Assembly (NCBI GenBank): GCA_010645155.1
Contig: CM021313.1
Span: 2,488,871 to 2,552,870, forward strand
Reading direction: 5' to 3'
DNA: 64,000 nucleotides
Source of the DNA: Tigriopus japonicus
Lineage: Eukaryota; Arthropoda; Copepoda; Harpacticoida; Harpacticidae
The notes below the pieces were generated by a model. That model worked only from the letters and a program-made list of their open reading frames with translations. It did not search any database and was not told where the DNA came from. The position numbers were made by a program, and so were the translations under genes. Below are positions 50,628 through 60,730 of the stretch, in pieces (the stretch's first letter is position 1; the number at the start of each line of letters is the position of its first letter).

Positions 50628-51864
50628 CAGGGGTTGGCGGCCTATTTTAGATCAAGGCCCACCAATTTTGTCTGGGGCCCACCAATCTTGTCTGGGGCCC
50701 CCAATCTTGTCTGGGGCCCCCAATCTTGTCTGGGGCCCACCAATCTTGTCTGGGGCCCACCAATCTTGTCTGGAGCCCACCAATCTTGTCTGGGGCCCAC
50801 CAATCTTGTCTGGGGCCCACCAATCTTGTCTGGGGCCCACCAATCTTGTCTGGGGCCCACCAATCTTGTCTGGGGCCCACCAATCTTGTCTGGGGCCCAC
50901 CAATCTTGTCTGGGGCCCACCAATCTTGTCTGGGGCCCACCAATCTTGTCTGGGGCCCACCAATCTTGTCTGGGGCCCACCAATCTTGTCTGGGGCCCAC
51001 CAATCTTGTCTGGGGCCCACCAATCTTGTCTGGGGCCCACCAATCTTGTCTGGGGCCCACCAATCTTGTCTGGGGCCCACCAATCTTGTCTGGGGCCCAC
51101 CAATCTTGTCTGGGGCCCACCAATCTTGTCTGGGGCCCACCAATCTTGTCTGGGGCCCACCAATCTTGTCTGGGGCCCACCAATCTTGTCTGGGGCCCAC
51201 CAATCTTGTCTGGGGCCCACCAATCTTGTCTGGGGCCCACCAATCTTGTCTGGGGCCCACCAATCTTGTCTGGGGCCCACCAATCTTGTCTGGGGCCCAC
51301 CAATCTTGTCTGGGGCCCACCAATCTTGTCTGGGGCCCACCAATCTTGTCTGGGGCCCACCAATCTTGTCTGGGGCCCACCAATCTTGTCTGGGGCCCAC
51401 CAATCTTGTCTGGGGCCCACCAATCTTGTCTGGGGCCCACCAATCTTGTCTGGGGCCCACCAATCTTGTCTGGGGCCCACCAATCTTGTCTGGGGCCCAC
51501 CAATCTTGTCTGGGGCCCACCAATCTTGTCTGGGGCCCACCAATCTTGTCTGGGGCCCACCAATCTTGTCTGGGGCCCACCAATCTTGTCTGGGGCCCAC
51601 CAATCTTGTCTGGGGCCCACCAATCTTGTCTGGGGCCCACCAATCTTGTCTGGGGCCCACCAATCTTGTCTGGGGCCCACCAATCTTGTCTGGGGCCCAC
51701 CAGACAGATGCTGGAAGGTTCATGGGCCCACATTTCAATGATCAAAGAGCTCTGGGCCCATGAGTATGTTCTACGAATGGTTCTCAGGCCCGCCATTTTG
51801 GACATTCCCTGTAGCTCAGGGTCCACCCAAAACCACCCTTGGGCCCACAGGTTGCCGACCCCTG
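50628..51864. mobile_element. Non-autonomous hAT element carrying a 20-bp minisatellite
   Basis: It starts CAGGGGTTGGCGGCC and ends GGTTGCCGACCCCTG, an inverted pair of the hAT type (CAGGGGTCGGCAACC). Flanking 8-mers ATATAGAA and GTTTAGAA agree at six of eight positions, as expected for an aged 8-bp hAT target duplication. Inside are GGGCCCA motifs typical of hAT subterminal repeats and the large 20-bp array. It has no transposase. Confidence 0.75.
50655..51702 (+). repeat. 20-bp minisatellite, about 52 copies
   Basis: The unit CAATCTTGTCTGGGGCCCAC is repeated about 52 times. The first four copies vary (AATTTTGTC; two short forms lacking CA). Of the rest, one copy has GGAGCCC; all others look identical. 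A 20-bp period with no stop codon in any frame explains the long repetitive open frames on both strands, which are not genes. Confidence 0.98.
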
Positions 51865-52344
51865 GTTTAGAATAATGATGTTATATTTTTCCGTTAAATT
51901 TTCAATACCTTTTTCGAACAACATTCTAAAAGGACGAAATCTGGCTTTAGTTTGGCCAGATTCAAACAACTGCAAAATAGATTTCGATAATATTCTTGGT
52001 ACAGACAGGAACTATTTTTTTACTCAATTACATGTGCAGCATTGTCGTCTCTTCACCTTAAAACTGGTCTCAAATATCTATAGAACTTAAAAAAATGATT
52101 TCTCCAGGTCAATTTAGCGCCGTGGGTGCACTGAGACTATGAGTGACTCTTTAAGTCCCAAGGAGAGTTATTTGCTCTTTTTTCGACATATATTTGCACT
52201 TTTAACCTTTTTGCACTTCGTCTTGCACTTTTGGATAGGATACATTTTCCACATATCTTGGTAACTAAAAGCATAAATGAATTAATCAAGGATTTCTCAA
52301 TTTGACGGCGCTAAAAAGCACCCTCAGGAAGGGATTAGTTAGAG

Positions 52345-52600
52345 CAGGGGTAGGCAACCGTTGGGCCACTTCCCCCATGTGGGCCTAAGAGTAGTCTTTG
52401 GTGGGCCCAGGAAGCTATGGAGAAAGTCCAAAATAGTGGGTCCGCGAGACATCCATAGTACTGCAGTGCTTGTGGGCCAATTAAAGCTCTTTGATTGTCA
52501 ATTTTTGGGCCCCTGAACTTACCAACGTCTGTTTGATGGGCCCCTGACAACATACAATCAAATTTGACTTTTTTGACCCAAAAGTGGTTGCTGACCCCTG
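52345..52600. mobile_element. Short non-autonomous hAT element
   Basis: It starts CAGGGGTAGGCAACCGTTGG and ends CCACTTTTGGGTCAA-type sequence read outward, that is GGTTGCTGACCCCTG on the plus strand. Flanking 8-mers AGTTAGAG and ACCTAGAG agree at six of eight positions. The GGGCC motifs inside resemble those of the element at 50628. Confidence 0.75.
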
Positions 52601-52726
52601 ACCTAGAGTTATTCTTAAATGCAATGCTTCATGAAGTTACTGAAAAATTTGGAAGAAATTTGATCAATTCCGAAATGCCGAGGATTCGGTTGTACTGTAT
52701 GCCTTCCTGCGGCTGATGATAATGAC

Positions 52727-55440
52727 ATGGACAAGGATTTGGATGACCATGAGGATGCGTTTGATAGGGCTACGCTCAAAGTTCGAGGATTTCGTCAAGA
52801 GTTTGACCGTGCTAGGGAAGCTAGTTCTTCTGGTGCTTCGGATATTTCCCCGAATATTTCTCCAAATCTTGGACTTCCCAAATTAAACATCAAATCCTCC
52901 TGTTTTGGAAAAGGGACACAGATTTACGTTCGACATCCAATGATGTCATCTCTGGAACAATTACGCAAATTTATTAGTGTTATCCAAGAGGGACAGAACC
53001 ACCCAAGTATCGTTGTTTTGGGAGTGCTGTAGCCCCGGATTTTTCCAGATGATCCAACATTCTCTTAGAATCAAGCCGGAGACAGGCCTAGAACTGGATG
53101 AAATTATCCAAATGATACGAGATCATTTGAGGAGTCTTCGGAGTGTACATTTAGATATGCGAGATCTCCTACTTGTTAGGCAACAAGATGGGCCGGATTA
53201 CACTAGCCTGTGTAATGTTCTCCGAGAACAAGCCGATTTCGCAGATTTAGCCAGTATTACTCAGGATAAGTTGTTAATAGCTTTATTGCTTCAAGCCATG
53301 AAGTGTGAAGACGACAAGATGAAGGTTATGGAGCGCAACCCGCAAACATTTGATGAAGCTCGTCATCAAATTCTCGAACTGGAGACGTCCTGTCATGGGG
53401 CAAAGAGTATGACGCAACCTCCTCATCACGTTTTAGCGGCTTGATCCAAGTCAAATTATCGTTCTCAGAAAGATACTAATCTGTCAAAAATTCTTCTGAT
53501 GCTTCTTGCAAGTATTGTGGGCGGTTTGTTCATCCTCGTGGGAAATGTCCAGCTCAAAAGAGCCAATGTCGAACTTGTAATCAAAAGGGTCATTGGGATA
53601 AAGTATGTAGATCTCGATCCCTAACACTAAAGTTTGTCAAGGGACCAAACAGTTTTCTTCTTCTCAAATTGGTTCTCTTAAACTTTACAGAGCTTCTTCT
53701 CACACTTCTAGCACTGTTCCAAACGCAATTGAGATCGGAATTACATCAGTAGGTTAAAGTGGACGTCCGATCAGAATCACATTTTGCGCTGATACCGGTG
53801 CAGACATATCCGTTATGGGTGCTCAAATCTTCAAAAAATCCGGCTTAGGCAAAATTGTGACGCTTTCAGACAGTTTGATTGAGGAGGTGTTTGGCATCGA
53901 TGGAACATCCATTAAACAAATGGGCATGTTTTCCGCAACTTTATCCAGTGGCGATTTATCTGCTGAGGAAATTCCGATCGTGGTATGTTATGTATTGAGG
54001 GATGCTTACCTCAGACTCGATGCCTGCAAGGCCCTCACGATCATTGATCAGAATTTTTCATCTCCAAAACCACAAGTGGCTTCATTATTACTTCCAAATC
54101 CTTTTCATCAGAAGTCGATCTTTTGGAAAGATCGCGAGTCTTGGATTTCTCAACTTCCCGATGAGGTTGGACCAGACGTCTTCAAAATGATCGAGTCAAA
54201 GTTGAGACAAATCTATTCCAAAGTGTTTGATGGCGATAAAGTGTTTGATTTCTCCGCCCAATGAGTGGCCCTATCGTTGGAGAGCTAATGGTTATACACC
54301 TTAAGGATGATGCTCGACCATTTGCAATCCATGTGGCTGGTCAGATTCTTTTTGTGCAAGTGAAAAAATACATGAAAAAAATCTCGTTAATTTGGTCAAA
54401 CAAAGTGTGATCGTGCCTGTTGGTGATTAGGGCTGATTCTCGAGAATTCTCGCTCGAGAATTCTCGAGAATTTCTCGAAAAAATCGAGGATCGAAAATTC
54501 TCGAGAATTTTTCCGAATTCTCGAGAATTTTCGAGAATTTTTTGTTAGATTACTCTAGGTCATATTTTGGAATTGATGGCAAAACTGTTTCATTCAAAAC
54601 AAAAGTTTCAAGTAAAAGAACAATAGGAGCCATGAGCAATGTTTGAAACTTTATAAACATCTTTATGGTACATTCGAACAAGAAAATAACTCGTGAACCA
54701 GCCCAAACAAAATCTTCTCTGTCCAGATTCGAGGCAAGATTCTGTGTCTGATTTTTTTCGAGATTCTAATGGCTGTGGTGGTGTGTACAAGAAACCCCGG
54801 TTTTGAAAATTACAGCTGACCAAAAATGCAAAAATGTCCGAAGTTTTAACAATGTCAGTAGAACGTTTCAGAAATTTCAGAAATGAAATTTCAGATATTA
54901 TTGCCCGTGAGGTCCAATCATTGTTTTTCTCACTCATGTTCATATTGATTTTGGTATAAACTTAAAAAAAAAACAATTTCAAGTTCTTGCGTTCAAGATT
55001 TGCGTTGATGTCACTCGTTTGAATTCCGAGCTGAAGAGGAGCATTCACCCGACCATAAAGCCAGCAGAGGCTATCTCTGGCTATTCGCCTCAAGATTTTT
55101 TCTTTGCCAAACTCGACCCTGTCAAAGGGTACTGGCAGATGCTGTTGGCGAAAGAATCCCAACCCCTTACCACATTCTTGATCCCTTTTGGGAGATTCAT
55201 TTTCTTAAGATCGCCCATGGGATTTGTGTCAACAGGGTATTAATTTTCATTTCGAGGCGATGTGGCCATGGCCGGATTAAAGGTTCACAAAGTCGTGGAT
55301 GACGTGGCATGCGGTGAGGAGACCTTGCCGAAGTTTGTTCGTACAGTCAGTGATGTCTAGGAGCGCTGCTTGACATTTGGATTGACTGTCAATTCAAAGA
55401 AGAGTATCTTCGCTTTGTCTTCGATTAACCTTGTGGGATC
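52727..55440 (+). pseudogene. Broken Gypsy-type LTR retrotransposon (gag, protease, reverse transcriptase pieces)
   Basis: The order gag, zinc knuckles, protease and RT is recognisable but split by frameshifts and stops. Gag-like helical sequence lies at 52727-53444 in two frames. Two CCHC knuckles follow at about 53508-53617 (CKYCGRFVHPRGKC and CRTCNQKGHWDKVC, both CX2CX4HX4C). The aspartic protease site is FCADTGADISVMG at about 53785. After it, PMSGP and IHLKDDARPFAIHVA at about 54252-54345 are the Gypsy RT lead-in. The RT core resumes after an interruption at about 54990 with ICVDVTRLN, LDPVKGYWQM, PFGRF and VVDDVA (the YxDD position). No LTRs or integrase were recognised. It cannot be active. 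Confidence 0.85.
54428..54989. repeat. Insertion in the Gypsy RT, starting with TCGAGAATT palindromic repeats
   Basis: Retroelement sequence stops after VIVPVGD at about 54428 and resumes near 54990. The insert opens with about 110 bp of TCGAGAATTCTCGAGAATT-type units (54432-54545), followed by AT-rich unknown sequence. About 15 residues of the RT are missing at the site. The insert's class is unknown. Confidence 0.6.
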
Positions 55441-56361
55441 CCACATGATATAACCTGACTCGATAATTAGCACCTCAACAATGCGTTCCAAAAAACTCCC
55501 TCAGCCTGCATTCCTCATTCCTCCATTCTCCTAGTAACTTCCTTCCAACCTGCAAATATTTCATTTATTTCAATTTTTTTTTTTCAAAAAATTCCAAAAT
55601 GCAAACAAGGCCAAAAAAGGGAATGAGACGTTTTACATGTTTTACCTCTCTATTCATTATACACTTCTGTAGGACTACAAACATCCATCTCGAACAGATG
55701 AATTGGGAAAGGACTAATTCGGAAGTCAAATCTAAGGACTATATTGTTATATCTAATCGGGTTGATGCAACATCAAAATCTCAAATACATTCGCTTGATT
55801 AATTTTACTTCTAACATTAAGACAATAACATCATGTAAATCAAAGTTATTAAGGTCGAAAGGTAAAGATGTGGCCTGGCCAATGAGATGTTGTAAGTGCT
55901 TCCACATTTTAACCAAGGATTTTGCCCCATGTAAGCAAATATTTCTTACCAATAGGTAGCTTTGCTCCATTTTTACTTTTTATTGATATGCTTCTTTGTA
56001 GCTGATAAATGGGCACTCCCTCACTAAACTTTAAATTTGATGTTAGCTTTTGTAGCAACCAAACGAATTTCATTGTTTTTACGCTTTTCAAAAGTGCCAA
56101 ACTAGAGTTCTTGATCGGAATCTGCGCAAACTCGACCAACAGGTCGAAGGACCATTTTCTTGACTCGTTGATAGATCATTGGCCCTCCTGAGCTGGAAAA
56201 AGACCAAACATGAACCTGATCAAGGACAAAGGGATCATTCAAATTATGTTCTGAATTCTGAACTACATGTAGGTATGATGTCCATCAACCTTTCCACCTT
56301 TGGTGGAAAGCTGGTTTGGGCTAAAAGGCCATATTTATTTACACTTTTTGCCCGCTCCTAA
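55441..56361. other. Intergenic, no feature recognised
   Basis: AT-rich DNA between two retroelement remnants. Short frames lack protein character. Confidence 0.5.
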
Positions 56362-56916
56362 CAATGCGAAAAGAAAACAGGAGTTTTCATTGTCTTAATG
56401 GTATTGACTTAAAGGCCGTTCTCTTGGCAATAACCGTGGAGAGCATTGATGGCATTTTGCAATTCCACGGCTGAAGCAGCCAAGAGAACCAAGTCGTCTG
56501 CATATTGAAGATTTTGGATGGAATTGCGATTGATGGTAGGGCCTTGGTGAGTAAGGGCTTTGGGCAGGTCGGATACATAAAGGTTGAAAAGGATTGGCGA
56601 TAGTGGATCCCCCTGAGGGAGGCCGATGGATGTGAAGTAGCAGGGGGATAGGTCCTCACCAGAACGGATGGACCATTTGAGTCCTGCATGGATGTTGGCC
56701 AGCAGAACGCAAATTGAACGCAGAATTCCCCACAGTTGGAGTTTGAGGAACAACCGCGTTCGGTTCACCCTGTCGAATACTTTGGAGAAATCCACAAAGC
56801 ACCCATAGACTCTCCTCTTTGCGCTGATGTTGGAATGCACAATTTCGTAAAGGAGATTGGCTGCCGACCACTGGCCAGTGGCTGCCGATTTGGAACATGT
56901 GATTCTATAATATTTG
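56362..56916 (-). pseudogene. LINE-type (non-LTR) reverse transcriptase fragment
   Basis: On the minus strand the RT palm is clear: FVDFSKVFDRVNR, GLPQGDPLSPILFNLYVSDL and LQYADDLVLLA, with the catalytic ADD intact. The 5' side is truncated near 56916, and the frame meets a stop right after CQENGL at about 56409, followed by VNT and more stops. It is a short dead fragment. Motifs suggest a clade with Jockey/RTE-like RT, but the piece is too short to place. Confidence 0.85.
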
Positions 56917-57039
56917 AGAGGCCAAAAATCACGCAATGATGCCTTCTCAATGCAATTAAAAAAAGGCAAGTGGTGAAAAATAATTGCCGTTGTATACAAT
57001 ATTTTGCCTGAAAATACAAATCCAAAAAATGATGATCCT

Positions 57040-58255
57040 GGTTTGTGGTGTAATTATGTGAAAACATGTTGTTTGATAACAACTGAATCCGAACAAACAG
57101 CATTAGAGAATAAATGTGAACTTCGTTTAAAGTTTATTACATTGACCCTCAATTGAGATCAATTCTAAATTCATGAGAACATGCAAATCATGTTAGAGTT
57201 GTTGACAAGTACGATTGCCAAAAAGAACGTGAACTATGATTCCTAGGATGAAGATTGATCTAAGTGAAATTGAATGGGAAATGCTAAAGGTTGCTTCAAG
57301 TGAGCGTTTTAAATCTTACCGCTAGCGGCAAAACAGGGCCGTTGGCTGTCCTGAATGCCCATCCCATTTTGGCGAATCCAAGTTTTTTCCATCTAAGCGT
57401 TCATTCAATGCTTCTAGGACCTTGGATACGATCGATATTTCACGTAAAAATGTCTAGGCTGAAATTGTGTCAATAATACACAAAATTTATAGGCTAAAAA
57501 ACGAAATATGAATTTATAATGTTACCAAAAGGAAACAGTAAAAACTATTTCATTTCTCTCTATGGGCAACATTTTGAAATATTAATTTGATTCTTTGGAA
57601 TCTACTGAACAAATTAGCATAACTTTTGCGTATTATTGACCCAAACTCAGCCTAGGCATCTTTATGTGAAATATCGATCGTCTCCAGGGAACTAGAATCA
57701 TCAAATGGACGCTTAAATGGGAAAACCTTGGATTTGCCGAAATGGACTGGGCAACTAACCATAGCCAGCGGACCTGTTTTGCCGCTAGTGGTAAGATTTA
57801 AAACGCTCACTTCAAGCAACCTTTGTCATGTCCCATTCAGTGAAAATGTACACTCCAATGTTGGGATGTAGTTTAGTGCTATGTTAAAGATTCAAATAAT
57901 ATTAGCAGCATGAAGAATGTCAATTAACTTGAAATGTACCAAAGAACATCCATCTGCCCAGCATGTTTGAACATGACAAAAGTAGGTAAATTTGTATATA
58001 AATCTCGGAGTAAGTTTAAGGAACCACATTATTTATATGATAAGGTATGAAGTATTGTGCATTATAACTATTTCTTGCGTATTTACTTTCTAGGACCATT
58101 GCTCTGCCAACGTCAAAATTCGATACTTGTTTTTGATTGATAGATTGATACAGGTCTTTTAAGGTTTAAGAGACAACAATAGCACACCACAAGGAATAGT
58201 TTTTGAGATTTGTTGACAAGCCTCGAACGAGAGGAGCTGACGAATGTTGTTAATA
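57040..58255 (+). repeat. Dispersed repeat, copy 2, split by a foldback element
   Basis: It matches 5116-5765 in the same order (GATCCTGGT, ACATTGACCCTCAATTGAG, AATGTTGGG, AGCAGCATGAAGAATGT, GACCATTGCTCTG, GACAAGCCTCGAACGAG). The match is interrupted at 57286-57824 by the foldback element, so that inserted later. Confidence 0.65.
57286..57824. mobile_element. Foldback DNA element with arms of about 195 bp
   Basis: The left arm 57286-57481 begins AAAGGTTGCTTCAAGTGAGC, followed by GTTTTAAATCTTACCGCTAG. The right arm 57628-57824 is its reverse complement with moderate divergence, ending CTCACTTCAAGCAACCTTT. Between them are about 146 bp of AT-rich spacer. No transposase is present. No convincing target-site duplication was read. 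Confidence 0.8.
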
Positions 58256-58295
58256 AAAATCCGTGAATGGTCCTTGATGTGCTTCTCTACTGCGT

Positions 58296-58317
58296 CCCTC
58301 TACAACGTTGTAGAGGG
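58296..58317. repeat. Perfect 22-bp palindrome
   Basis: The two halves CCCTCTACAAC and GTTGTAGAGGG are exact reverse complements. It lies just after the dispersed repeat. No role is evident. Confidence 0.9.
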
Positions 58318-58706
58318 ATCCCTGATGGAAATATGGAAATTCCAGAACGGAATTTTCATTCGTTCCCTGTACGATTTGCACCGAGCTTTGAGAGAGCAGA
58401 ACTTTTGACTCCGACGTTCGAATGAGCTGAACATCGAAAAACGTCGTCTACTCTACACAAGCAACGTCTCATTCGCAGAAGAACGTAATTGATTTGTTTC
58501 TTTTGAAAATCATACGTGTAATTCTCTTTGCTAGGCTCCCTATCCACTGCTTCTTGGTTTTACTTAACTGCATCAACTCTTTCGTCACCTAATTTGGAGT
58601 GGCGCATCCTGAACTGTTCCGTTCCAGTTTCGTATCAAAAATCTATTTATTCTTAACCCAAACATGAAAAAGACCAGAAGTGTTTTTTCTAATTGGATTT
58701 GATTCG

Positions 58707-58712
58707 TTTATT
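58707..58712 (-). promoter_or_regulatory. AATAAA poly(A) signal for ZNF367
   Basis: Canonical hexamer on the minus strand about 130 bp after the stop codon at 58843. Confidence 0.6.
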
Positions 58713-58842
58713 TTTTTGACATAAAGATATCTCTTTGATTTGTTCATATATATATTGTTGTCAATTTTAATCAGAGATCACACAAATCAAGGATGTATTA
58801 CACTGTAGAGTTTCGAGTACATGAAATATCGGCTTCAGATGC

Positions 58843-60730
58843 CTATTTCTTGTCCATTGATAAGTTTAATGGCTGGTTGTTGTCGTCCCAACTTTGCTTC
58901 ATCTCTACCAAAGTTTTAGCAACGATCCAACTCTTGGGTGACCTCCGCAACACTTCCCCTTCAGAAACTTTTGGTTTTGAAAAATGGACAGGCTCTTCCT
59001 CCTCGTCATTCCATAAGATTGGCTTAGCCAGGACATCTACGCTTGAATGAGATGCCAATAAATCTGAGGCATCTTCCGCTGTCTGCCGTTCTTGTAATTG
59101 CTGTTGCTCTTGTTCTTGCTGAACAATTCCTTGAATCCAACGCTTCTTAGGTTTCAACACATTGGATTTGGATTCTGAAGGGGTGATGTCAGAAAGAGTC
59201 TTTCTCTTAGGTGAGAGAACCAATCGTTCTTCTAAAAGGGATTTGCTGATTTTTCGAGGGCTCATTTGCGGCGTCCTATTATCAGACGAGGGAAAGTTTT
59301 CTTGTTCCAATTCGTCGACTAAGCCTCGTTTCGTCTTCGATTTTTTTGGGATTGACGTTACGTAACTAGCTGGCCCCAAAGGCGTAATATTCATTGATCG
59401 AGAAAGATCCGAAAACGGAGAATCGACTCGAGCTTCTCCCAGAGGCACTTTTCCTGGCGTTTTTTCCTCACGCTCCTGTTTGTATTTTGCCAGCCATTTC
59501 AGCACAGCTTCCTTGTCCTCACCATTGCCAAAGACGGGTTGGAGAACTAACTCACAGGATCTTTGAGGCTTATGCAGTGGGTGAATGGGACATTGCCGAT
59601 TGGCATGTGTATACCTATTTCCACACCTGAAGTTCAGAAAAAAAGATTGCCTTGAAAAACTTTCTCTTCTTTTGTTCTTCAAGATTTGTTGCAGGATAGT
59701 CATGAAAGGTCGAAAGCGCTTTAAACCAATTTTTTAAACAATTCATTAAACAATTTAAACTAAATTTCCCTTTTGTCTGTAGCTCAAAAATGAAAGTAAC
59801 CAGGTTTCTTACATGGACGGTTCTCATCCTTTCACAAGAAAACTTGCCATCTTTTTATGAAATATTGATATTTGTGTCATCATCCGAAAAAAGTCCCTTA
59901 CCCTGGAGCAGAACACACAAAAGGCTTCTCTCCTGCATGAAGTCTTTGGTGAGTCTTTAATTGACCGGATTGAGTAAATCGCTTGGAGCATCCAGGATAA
60001 TCACAGGTATATGGCCTTTCCCCTGTGTGGGTTCGCAAATGAGCCTGAAATTTTGAAACATGTTGTTTGGTCACAATATTAAATGAATAATCATAGCGTG
60101 AGAACTGCCGCCGCAATAATTACGCTTGGTTTTGGCAAATCAAATTGTTCTCAATCTCACCTGCAAGGACTTTTCTCTCGGAAAGACACGATGGCACACT
60201 TTGCACTTGATCTCGCTAGGTGAACTGGATCCTTCAATCATGAGATGGTTAATAAGATCAGCTCGCGGTCGTCCTCTTTTGCTGGTATCCAGCATGTTAT
60301 TCGACATATTCAATCGTGAGCAAAATGGTCGATTAGGTGTGTGAAAGTTATTGCGAGAGCCTTCCGGAGTGAGATCAAGGAATTGAATTGGAATTGGCCC
60401 AGAACTCGAGGACGGACTCGCCCAAGGTCCCGTTCTCGATGGCTGAATGGGTGAAGACCACACATCTGCCCCGGTCCCATGTGTGCCGCCTGAGAGTGGG
60501 GTTTTAAAAGGCGAAGACGAGGGTAGTGGACTTTGCGCCAAATCTCGATTGCACAGAAACGACATTGGGCTTGAGGCCACAAGAGGAGGCCCGTTTGGAG
60601 AGGGTGAAGAGCTCCCGGAGGGATATGGACTGGACGGAAACCCGCCAGAGGGATGTCTCTTTGGGGTTCCCAAGTCACTTAAACTTGGCATGGTGTGATG
60701 CCGTTGGGGCGAGAGGCCACCACTAAACAT
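58843..60730 (-). CDS. ZNF367: ZNF367-type C2H2 zinc-finger transcription factor
   Basis: Minus-strand exons: 60730-60161, 60044-59902, 59626-58843; phases close to 498 aa. The N-terminal 150 residues are Ser/Pro-rich. Then comes [13 protein letters not shown] (an AT-hook-like start) leading to finger 1 (C176, C179, H192, H196; [20 protein letters not shown]), finger 2 ([23 protein letters not shown]) and a third, altered finger ([20 protein letters not shown]). The fingers, [11 protein letters not shown] after them and their order match vertebrate ZNF367, a nuclear DNA-binding protein. The C-terminal tail is acidic/basic with a Gln/Glu coiled stretch ([11 protein letters not shown]). The last residues, PLNLSMDKK, look like a CtBP-binding motif. 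Exon junctions fall inside fingers 1 and 3 as seen from the uninterrupted spacing. The first ATG in frame is 60730; an in-frame TTG upstream is not needed. Confidence 0.92.

Noticed and set aside
50655..51702. CRISPR-like array
   Set aside because: Units are contiguous with no spacers, and the genome is eukaryotic.
50613..51875. Long open frames of 340-420 codons on both strands
   Set aside because: They exist only because a 20-bp unit without stop codons is repeated 52 times; every frame on both strands is open. No start context, no splice support, no protein character.
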